A DNA stretch of 64,000 nt from NCBI GenBank assembly GCA_963730535.1, contig CAVSRU010000007.1:248001-312000 (forward strand), read 5' to 3'. The notes below the pieces were generated by a model that searched no databases, was not told the origin of the DNA, and saw nothing but the letters and a program-made list of their open reading frames with translations. Positions 1 through 5,972 of this stretch are shown one piece after another (position 1 is the stretch's first letter; each line of letters begins with the position of its first letter). Source of the stretch: DASSUW01 sp963730535 (GTDB lineage Bacteria; Actinomycetota; Thermoleophilia; Solirubrobacterales; Solirubrobacteraceae). A program made the position numbers and the translations under genes.

Positions 1-220
1 CGACAACCTGGACGTCATCACCGCGGTGGTGCTCGGCGGCACGAGCCTGTTCGGCGGTCGCGGCACGATGATCGGGACCCTGATCGGGGCGCTCATCATC
101 GGCGTCGTCCGCAACGGGCTGGTGCTGATGGGCGTCGCCTCGACGTACCAGATCCTCATCACCGGCATCCTGGTGATCGTCGCCGTGTCGGTCGATCAGA
201 TCGCGAGGAAGCGCGCATGA
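1..220 (+). CDS. Sugar ABC transporter permease, C-terminal fragment
   Basis: The reading frame is already open at base 2 and ends at 220, so only the last 72 residues are in the window. They show two hydrophobic helices and the Gly-rich stretch VLGGTSLFGGRGT that is typical of the C-terminal end of RbsC/FrcB-type permeases (BPD_transp_2 family). The protein would form the membrane channel of a monosaccharide importer. Its stop overlaps the start of the ATPase gene in an ATGA, so the two are translationally coupled. The family call is solid; the sugar cannot be told. Confidence 0.85.
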   Translation, partial: DNLDVITAVVLGGTSLFGGRGTMIGTLIGALIIGVVRNGLVLMGVASTYQILITGILVIVAVSVDQIARKRA

Positions 221-1077
221 CCGATACGAACCAGACGCCGATCCTCTCGGCCAGCGGCCTGAAGAAGCGCTACGGGAACGTCACGGCGATCGACGGCGCC
301 GACTTCGAGCTCTACAACGGCGAGATCCTCGCCGTGATCGGCGACAACGGGGCCGGCAAGTCGAGCATGATCAAGGCGCTCTCGGGCGCCACCATCCCCG
401 ACGAAGGAGAGATCCGGCTCGACGGCGAGGTCGTGCGCTTCAAGACCCCGCACGACGCGCGCGAGGCGGGGATCGAGACGGTCTACCAGGACCTCGCGGT
501 CGCGCCCGCGCTCGACATCGCGACGAACCTGTTCCTCGGGCGCGAGAGGCGCCGTGCCGGCCCGCTCGGCAGCGTGTTCCGGATGATCGACCACAAGGCC
601 ATGCGGAAGGAGGCCGACAAGCAGATGAAGGCCCTGCAGATCGGCATCCGCTCGATGAGCCAGGCGGTCGAGACGCTGTCCGGCGGCCAGCGCCAGGGCG
701 TCGCGGTAGCCCGCGCCGCCGCGTGGGCGCGCAAGCTCGTGATCATGGACGAGCCGACCGCCGCCCTCGGCGTCAAGGAGTCCGGCCAGGTGCTCGAGCT
801 GATCAAGCGCGTGCGCGACAGCGGGCTGCCGGTGATCCTCATCAGCCACAACATGCCGCACGTGTTCGAGATCGCCGACCGGATCCACATCCACCGGCTC
901 GGCAAGCGGGTCGCGGTCGTGACGCCCCAGACCCACACGATGCACGAGGTGGTGGGGATCATGACCGGGGCCGTCGTGCACGACCTCGAGCACCCGGACG
1001 AGGAGACCAACGGCCACGCCCCGGCGAGCGCCGAGGCGGACCAGGAGCAGAAGCCGCCCGCCGAGCCGGCGGGCTGA
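217..1077 (+). CDS. Sugar ABC transporter ATP-binding protein, single-domain (FrcA-type)
   Basis: This 286-aa protein supplies ATP hydrolysis for the permease encoded just upstream. Walker A is GDNGAGKS (42-49), the signature LSGGQRQ is at 154-160, Walker B is VIMDEP (175-180) and the H-loop histidine is near 211. There is one ABC domain, as in fructose-type FrcA, not the fused pair of RbsA/XylG. The last 35 residues are a charged, Ala/Glu-rich tail. The ATG lies inside the permease stop (ATGA). A strong hairpin follows, so this is probably the last gene of the operon; the binding protein would lie upstream of the window. Confidence 0.92.
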   Translation: MTDTNQTPILSASGLKKRYGNVTAIDGADFELYNGEILAVIGDNGAGKSSMIKALSGATIPDEGEIRLDGEVVRFKTPHDAREAGIETVYQDLAVAPALDIATNLFLGRERRRAGPLGSVFRMIDHKAMRKEADKQMKALQIGIRSMSQAVETLSGGQRQGVAVARAAAWARKLVIMDEPTAALGVKESGQVLELIKRVRDSGLPVILISHNMPHVFEIADRIHIHRLGKRVAVVTPQTHTMHEVVGIMTGAVVHDLEHPDEETNGHAPASAEADQEQKPPAEPAG

Positions 1078-1089
1078 GGAACGTCGGAC

Positions 1090-1123
1090 CCCGCCGCCGT
1101 GGACTCCTCCCCACGGCGGCGGG
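1090..1123 (+). terminator. GC hairpin terminator after the sugar ABC operon
   Basis: A perfect 13-bp inverted repeat (1090-1102 and 1111-1123) with an 8-nt loop begins 12 nt after the ATPase stop. There is no U-tract, which is usual for high-GC actinobacteria. It could also serve the opposing small gene ending at 1141. Confidence 0.75.
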
Positions 1124-1140
1124 CGCCCGGATGACGTGCT

Positions 1141-1281
1141 CTACGCGCTCAGGCGCGGGCGCGAGCAGCTGTGGTCGTAGCAGACCTCGGGGCGGTCCTC
1201 GTACGAGCTCGCGTGGAAGTGGACGACGTCGTCGCGCTCGGGGCGCAGGATGCTGTTCAGGGTGGAGATGATCCGTGCCAT
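1141..1281 (-). CDS. 46-aa small protein with HxH and CxxxxC motifs
   Basis: An ATG at 1281 opens a 46-codon frame ending in TAG at 1141. The protein begins MARIISTLNS, has DDVVHFHAS in the middle and ends VCYDHSCSRPRLSA, so two His and two Cys sit in the second half and could bind a metal. An AGGAAAGG ribosome-binding sequence lies about 13 nt upstream and a palindrome (1328-1344) sits where a promoter or operator would be. I have the impression that short proteins with a VHFH...C...CxxPRL pattern recur in Solirubrobacterales, but cannot check this. Function unknown. Confidence 0.55.
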   Translation of the reverse strand: MARIISTLNSILRPERDDVVHFHASSYEDRPEVCYDHSCSRPRLSA

Positions 1282-1327
1282 GGTTTCGGGTGTGCCTTTC
1301 CTGGTCTAGGGGCCATAGGACCCACGT

Positions 1328-1344
1328 CCAGCGTATGACGCTGG
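1328..1344. promoter_or_regulatory. 17-bp palindrome upstream of the 46-aa gene
   Basis: CCAGCGT-ATG-ACGCTGG is a perfect inverted repeat of 7-nt arms around a 3-nt centre, about 47 bp upstream of the start at 1281. The position suits an operator. No regulator can be assigned. Confidence 0.35.
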
Positions 1345-1368
1345 CAGTGTGAGATCGCTCCACGAGAC

Positions 1369-1577
1369 GAACGTCAAAGGCGGCTGGGTAGGGCGGGCGA
1401 GGGAGCCGGCGATTGTGTGCATTTCGTCGACCTCACGGCTCTCCGGCTCCTGAGGTCGACGTTATGCCCCTATAGCGTGCATTTCGTCGACCTCACGCGG
1501 CGGGGGCGGTGAGGTCGACGTTATGCACCCTGAGCGCGGCCGATCTCGTCGCCTCCCTACCCAGCCGCCGTTGACCG
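1369..1577. repeat. Palindromic repeat element, copy 1: terminal inverted repeats around two hairpins
   Basis: The ends are a 21-nt inverted repeat with one mismatch (1373-1393 and 1555-1575, core GGCGGCTGGGTAGGG). Between them lie two long hairpins whose left arms read GTGCATTTCGTCGACCTCA and whose right arms read TGAGGTCGACGTTATGC, joined by CCTATAG. Both hairpins have the same TT/TT mismatch 6-7 nt from the base. The element encodes nothing and ends next to the stop codon of the FHA gene. A second copy lies at 38718-38919 and a minimal end-only copy at 58409-58442. It resembles a MITE or a REP-type element; no transposase is in the window. Confidence 0.8.
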
Positions 1578-1578
1578 A

Positions 1579-2244
1579 CTAGCCCGAGACCACGCCCCGC
1601 TCGAGCGCGAGCCGCACGAGCTCCGCCCGTTTGCGGTTCTGGGGCATGCCGTCGATCCCGAACAGCTCGAACATGGCGTGCAGGTGGCTCTTCACGGTGT
1701 CGACCGTCACGAACAGCGCCGCGGCGATCTCGGCGTTGGAGGCCGGAGCGGAGAACGGCCGGTCCAGCGCCGGGGCGCACAGCGCGGCCAGGACGCGGCG
1801 CTGGGCGGGGGTGAGCTCGGGCGTCGCGCCGTACCGGGTCGTCGTCGTGGTCGGCACGCCGGCGTCGGCGGCCACCAACACCAGCGACGTCCCGCCGATG
1901 GTGACGGTGTCCCCACTCACCAGCCGCCTCCGGCCGTGCACCCGCTGGCCGTTCACGTACGACCCGTTGCGCGAGAGGCCGTCGTCGAGCAGCGTCCACG
2001 AGTCGCCGACGCGTTCCAGCACCGCATGCGCGCGCGAGACCTCGGTGTCCCAGGGCAGCGAGATGTCACTGCGGCCCTCTCGACCGATGCTCAAGGTGGT
2101 CACTCCCGCGCCGAGCTCCACGATCCGCTGGCGCCGGCTGCCGTCCAGGTAGACGATGAACGGAACCCCGCGCCGCTCGGTCGCGAGGCGCTCGGCGAGC
2201 TCGGCCGCCGAGACGCTGCGAAGCCCGGCCGGAAGCGCCTTCAC
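1579..2244 (-). CDS. FHA domain protein with C-terminal LuxR-like helix-turn-helix
   Basis: The 221-aa protein has an FHA phosphothreonine-binding domain at about 46-124 (GRE 54-56, SRAH 70-73, NGSYVNG 93-99, all conserved positions). A C-terminal DNA-binding region follows at 144-215 with the VDTVKSHLHAMFELF helix of GerE/LuxR-type domains. It would read phosphorylation by Ser/Thr kinases and act on transcription. Four such kinases are encoded at 6-11.5 kb, which is suggestive only. The start is GTG at 2244. The gene is separated from its 5' neighbour by a 127-bp gap and followed directly by the palindromic element. Confidence 0.8.
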   Translation of the reverse strand: MKALPAGLRSVSAAELAERLATERRGVPFIVYLDGSRRQRIVELGAGVTTLSIGREGRSDISLPWDTEVSRAHAVLERVGDSWTLLDDGLSRNGSYVNGQRVHGRRRLVSGDTVTIGGTSLVLVAADAGVPTTTTTRYGATPELTPAQRRVLAALCAPALDRPFSAPASNAEIAAALFVTVDTVKSHLHAMFELFGIDGMPQNRKRAELVRLALERGVVSG

Positions 2245-2371
2245 GACTCAACGCTACCGCAAAGTGGTAAGCGGATTCCAACCTTTAGGACCTGGTTCGA
2301 GCGGCGCGCGAGACGCCACGCCTGCGCTCGCGCATCCCTGCCGACCAGACCTCCATCGGAGCGGATCGCGT

Positions 2372-3106
2372 CTAGTGCTGCCGACCAGATGCACGACTCC
2401 GCCGAAGCACATCCAGTTCGAGCCCTTTCCAGAACCACGAGGCACCGAATGCCACAAGCGCGAGACCCTCGCCGTACAACAGCGTCGTTCGCGGACCGCG
2501 GTCGAACAGCTGCGTGAGTCCCATCGATAGCAGCGCAGCGGCGATGAGAGCAGCGCACGTCCAATGAAAGATCCGCCAGAACCTAGGCGGCCGCTTCCCG
2601 GGCTGGGATTTCCGCCTACCTTCGCGGACTCCGAAGAAGACGCATAGGACCGCGAGCGCCACAAGAAATGCGGCCGCAGCTAGGAAATGGGCTTGGGCGC
2701 AAACAGTTTCCCCGAGGCGTTCCTGAATGGGTGACAGTTTGCCGGTCTCTGGGAGCGACGGGGGAAACAGAGCGATGCCAACGGCAGAAACCCCCGCAAC
2801 TACGCTCAAAGTGTTCTCGAAACTCCGTTCCGAGACCTTGTAAGCCCAGAGGAAGACACCGATGGCACAAATCGTCCCCACGAGTGCGTCACGCATGCCC
2901 GAGTAGTAATACGCACTGAGTGAGTTGCGCGGGAACGGGTCCTCATGAAACCAAAGCCCATCGCACAGCACAAGCACAAACGGAAGAGCCACACCGAGCG
3001 CTCCGACCGCGACGCGCAGAATCGAGTATGAGCGTACATATCGTGATAGAAGGGGATCCGTTGGGCGCGGCTCGACAGTCGTGATCTGCCTCAGAAGATC
3101 GTACAT
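2372..3106 (-). CDS. Multi-pass membrane protein, DUF998-like
   Basis: The 244-aa protein has six to seven hydrophobic segments starting near residue 30. The motif SLSAYYYSGMRD followed by VGTICAIGVFLWAYK is reminiscent of small integral membrane proteins of the DUF998-like type; I am not certain of the family. No enzyme motif is visible. Base composition is less GC-rich than the flanks, as in the next genes. The start is ATG at 3106. Its transcript would stand alone. Confidence 0.6.
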   Translation of the reverse strand: MYDLLRQITTVEPRPTDPLLSRYVRSYSILRVAVGALGVALPFVLVLCDGLWFHEDPFPRNSLSAYYYSGMRDALVGTICAIGVFLWAYKVSERSFENTLSVVAGVSAVGIALFPPSLPETGKLSPIQERLGETVCAQAHFLAAAAFLVALAVLCVFFGVREGRRKSQPGKRPPRFWRIFHWTCAALIAAALLSMGLTQLFDRGPRTTLLYGEGLALVAFGASWFWKGLELDVLRRSRASGRQH

Positions 3107-3179
3107 TGTCTAGCAGAAGCCGGCTGACCACATTGGTGATTGCAAGTCGAGATGGTGGCACATCTTGATGACACCTTTT

Positions 3180-3542
3180 TTAGGATGAGGGCGGAACGCC
3201 TTGCGACCACGTGACGACATCGGCCGCATTGCCGTGGACCTGGACCTCGTGAAAAACGAATGCGGTCCGGCCGCCGTACTTGATGCAGCCTGAGTTGGAC
3301 GACAACGTGACCGTCCCGCCGATCACGAGACGCAGCGGGTGGTAGGGCGAGACGCACATCTGCCTCTCAGGTGTCACGTCGCCGGATGTGCCGGCGAACC
3401 AGAACTTCTCCAGCGTCGCCCAGCCGTCCTTCGTGAACTGATACGTGCCCGACGACGAACCGCCGTCGCCGCAGCCACCGCCAGCTAAGCCAAGCGCGAC
3501 TACCGCGAGCAGTAGAGCTAGCCGGTCGTGATGGCACCACAT
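3180..3542 (-). CDS. Small putative lipoprotein
   Basis: From the ATG at 3542 the 120-aa protein starts with a short basic segment, a hydrophobic core (LALLLAVVALGLAGGG) and a Cys, which looks like a lipoprotein signal with a weak lipobox. The mature part is small, Ser/Gly/Thr-rich and has two further Cys (CVSPYHP and SGCIKYG), perhaps a disulfide. A TTG at 3584 in the same frame would overlap the upstream gene by 11 nt and is the alternative start; I prefer the ATG because it puts the signal peptide at the N terminus. Function unknown. Confidence 0.5.
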   Translation of the reverse strand: MWCHHDRLALLLAVVALGLAGGGCGDGGSSSGTYQFTKDGWATLEKFWFAGTSGDVTPERQMCVSPYHPLRLVIGGTVTLSSNSGCIKYGGRTAFVFHEVQVHGNAADVVTWSQGVPPSS

Positions 3543-3573
3543 ATCTAGCGGACCCCGGGGTGTCACGTCGCGG

Positions 3574-4950
3574 TCACTGCGCAAAGAAGGCGTCGGTCGC
3601 CGGGGTCTGTACGCTGATCGTTGCCCCGAGATCTTGAATGCTTAGATATTCGCTTGAGTTGTCGGTGGTTGCGACTTGGAAGACGCGCCCGTCGAACATC
3701 TCCGCTTCGAGTCGCCATCGGTTGAGCGTGACGCCGACATTGAGCTGATCGCCCCACTTTATGGAAAGTGGGAGCTCCTTGTCGGCTGTGATGGTCTTGA
3801 TCGTCTGCTCGCTATATGTGACAAACCAGCTGATGCGACCGCAGCCATTGCATATGTTCCAGAGGAAGCACGCCGGTTGGGTGTGACCCTTTGTTATCAC
3901 CGCAGACGCACTGGCATTGAGCTCAACGTGAGCGGCGTTAGGGTTCTTGTTCCACGTCACGACGTTCTGCGCGGAGCTGGGAATGATTCTCCAGCCAGGC
4001 GTTGCGGCCACCGACTCTTCCCGCGCGTGGTCAACGCAGTCATACGAGTTTAGGTCGAACGTTGCGTCTCCAGCTGGGAAGCGAAGTGACTGTTGAAGGG
4101 TTTCCTCGGTCGTCACCTGATTGATGAGCTTGAGACTTCGAACCGGGCTTTCCGGCAGCACGCTAACCAGCAACGGGAACGTTCCGAGATCCTGGTTCTT
4201 GAATATCGCGCCTTTCTCGTATGGCGTTTCTAGCTCGAGCGATACAGAAGCGAGCTGCTTCGCCGGGGCCGCGGGCAGGACCCCCGTCGGGATCTCGTAA
4301 CCCAGCTCTTGGGTCGTAAGCAAGTTGGGCTCAAAGGTCTGGCCTCCGACGTGCACCAGAGGTTTGAAGTTGCGCCGGAACGCTTCTACGAAGTTGCCTT
4401 CGATCCGCAGCTGGACGGTCGGCGGACCGCCTTGCACGACGAAGACGGGTGAATAGCGCTTGACCTGCGGGTTGCGGTTGACGAACGGCAGCGTATTGAT
4501 CAGTTGCTGCGCGTCTTGGCCCGCCACCTTGATGGTCTGCTGCGTGCCTTTCTGGAGGTCCGCAACGATCGCCTGTAGGCGGTTGATATTCCCCCGCGTG
4601 TTCTCATCGACCTTGTCGATCGCCTTGTTCAAGTCCTCCGCGAAAGCGGACTCCGCGTTGTTGATCGCGTCCTGGACGGCCGCTGCGGAGGCGAGCGTTG
4701 TCGCACGTGCTTCGGCGCCGGCGTTCTGCACGGTGGCATTGACGTCATGAGTGAGGTCGCCGAGTATCGCGCCGACTAGGGGGCCCCTAGAACCGCACCC
4801 GCTCGACAGCGCGGTCGGTCCGGCGAGTAACACGAGAAGCGCGAGCAGCGTTAGCGACCGGCTTGCACGCCTGGTCCCCTCCGCGCGCAGCGCCGTGGTC
4901 GCGTCCAACTCGTTCTTGCCACTGCGCCGAGGTGAGCTCGCGGTCGACAT
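3574..4950 (-). CDS. Large putative lipoprotein with N-terminal coiled coil
   Basis: The 458-aa product has a basic N terminus, a hydrophobic segment (SLTLLALLVLLAGPTAL) and the lipobox-like LSSGC near residue 52. Residues about 65-150 are Ala/Asp/Asn-rich and helical, likely a coiled coil. The rest is beta-rich, including ITVG/VQTP-like strands near the end and a C-rich loop (CFLWNICNGCG). No family is recognised. Composition is lower in GC than the surroundings. It overlaps or abuts the small lipoprotein gene downstream, suggesting one transcript and two surface proteins. Confidence 0.6.
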   Translation of the reverse strand: MSTASSPRRSGKNELDATTALRAEGTRRASRSLTLLALLVLLAGPTALSSGCGSRGPLVGAILGDLTHDVNATVQNAGAEARATTLASAAAVQDAINNAESAFAEDLNKAIDKVDENTRGNINRLQAIVADLQKGTQQTIKVAGQDAQQLINTLPFVNRNPQVKRYSPVFVVQGGPPTVQLRIEGNFVEAFRRNFKPLVHVGGQTFEPNLLTTQELGYEIPTGVLPAAPAKQLASVSLELETPYEKGAIFKNQDLGTFPLLVSVLPESPVRSLKLINQVTTEETLQQSLRFPAGDATFDLNSYDCVDHAREESVAATPGWRIIPSSAQNVVTWNKNPNAAHVELNASASAVITKGHTQPACFLWNICNGCGRISWFVTYSEQTIKTITADKELPLSIKWGDQLNVGVTLNRWRLEAEMFDGRVFQVATTDNSSEYLSIQDLGATISVQTPATDAFFAQ

Positions 4951-5128
4951 GAGGCCGTTCCTTTGCCGTCGGGTGATCGCTCAAGCATCCCGACCAGCTC
5001 TGCTTGCGCCCACCCCCCTAAGGGGTGATTCCACTCCCCCCAACCGGCAGGGCCGCCAGCGAGTGAGCCGCCCCGGCTTCTGCAAGACCTGAACGTGTAC
5101 GGCGGGTCGACGAGGTCGAGCGGCGATC

Positions 5129-5624
5129 TCATGTGTCCACGCATGTGCGGGCTGACCTCAGGAAGTCAGCGCGCGCCGCCATCCAGTCCTCCTCCCATGT
5201 CTTGTCGCCTTGCTCGACTCGTCCGAGCAAGTCGCTCAGGCGCTCGACTACCTCGAGGAGCGACGCCGGCGCAACTAGGGTTAAACGGTTGTAGGCCGCG
5301 ACGAACGGATCGATCGCCCGCTGGTCGTGACGGCCGCGGCTCTTAGTAAACCCCCATTCGATGAGCCGGGTCACATGTGGCGTGCGCCTCGAGTTGACAA
5401 GACTCTCGGGCGCCCGCGACAACCTGGGCGGACGTCGGAAGCTGCTGAATCCGCAGATGGAGGTGATCGGAGAGCATGGCCGAAAGCCACAACTGCCGCG
5501 GCCAACTCGTCGCGTGGCTGCGTCGGCAAGGGCCGCTCGTTGAGACAAGTACGTCGCAGACCCACCGATCAGCGCACCGAGCATCACCGCTCACCGTACT
5601 AATGACGGCGATCCAGGTCTCCAT
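5129..5624 (-). pseudogene. Decayed small membrane-anchored protein gene with several frameshifts
   Basis: The start METWIAVIST at 5624 is followed, in the next frame, by LGALIGGSATYLSQRAALAD, a common N-terminal anchor of small actinobacterial proteins. The frame then appears to return to the first (LPTSAQVVAGARE) and ends in the second (FVAAYNRLTLVAP...SARTCVDT, stop at 5129). At least three shifts are needed to read it through. An intact version would be about 160 aa. It sits at the edge of the lower-GC block, which fits decay; poor sequence is the alternative. Confidence 0.5.
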
Positions 5625-5687
5625 CGCGACTATGCTCGCTCACCTAGCGGCAGCGCCTAGGATCACTGAGGAGGGCGGAGACACCCA

Positions 5688-5972
5688 ATGCCAAGTGGCG
5701 GCCTCAGGACCGCTTATGTCGTTCATGACCGCTGCGGCTTGAGGGTCAGTCACCGTCGCGCCCTGTGGCTCCGCGGCTTCTCCGTTCGTGCAACGCAACG
5801 GCCGGATGACGGCGTCCAGGTCATACGGCAAGATCGCGGCGCGCTCGGCAAGGGTTGGTTCCTGTTCGACGCGGCCGTCCACGCTCCCGCCGCCGACCCG
5901 GCGCACGTGGAGCTCGGGCAGCTGCTGGCGATGAAGGTCGACGACTTCGGCGAGGTCTACGACCGTCACTGA
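5688..5972 (+). CDS. Hypothetical protein, 94 aa
   Basis: An ATG at 5688 is preceded by GAGGAGGG about 12 nt upstream. The C-terminal half (GKGWFLFDAAVH...ELGQLLAMKVDDF) has strong third-position GC and looks protein-like; the N-terminal half is less convincing and may carry a frameshift. The opposite strand is also open here, so the strand is not certain. Its stop overlaps the end of the convergent kinase gene by 7 nt. No family recognised. Confidence 0.35.
   Translation: MPSGGLRTAYVVHDRCGLRVSHRRALWLRGFSVRATQRPDDGVQVIRQDRGALGKGWFLFDAAVHAPAADPAHVELGQLLAMKVDDFGEVYDRH

Noticed and set aside
1410..1530. Possible CRISPR array from repeated GTGCATTTCGTCGAC units
   Set aside because: There are only two units per site, each an inverted hairpin with a short loop, not direct repeats with uniform spacers, and no cas gene is near.
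2338..2389. 12-bp direct repeat as an attachment site of an island
   Set aside because: The two copies are only 40 bp apart and no integrase or tRNA gene is present, so they cannot bound an island; noted only as an edge feature.
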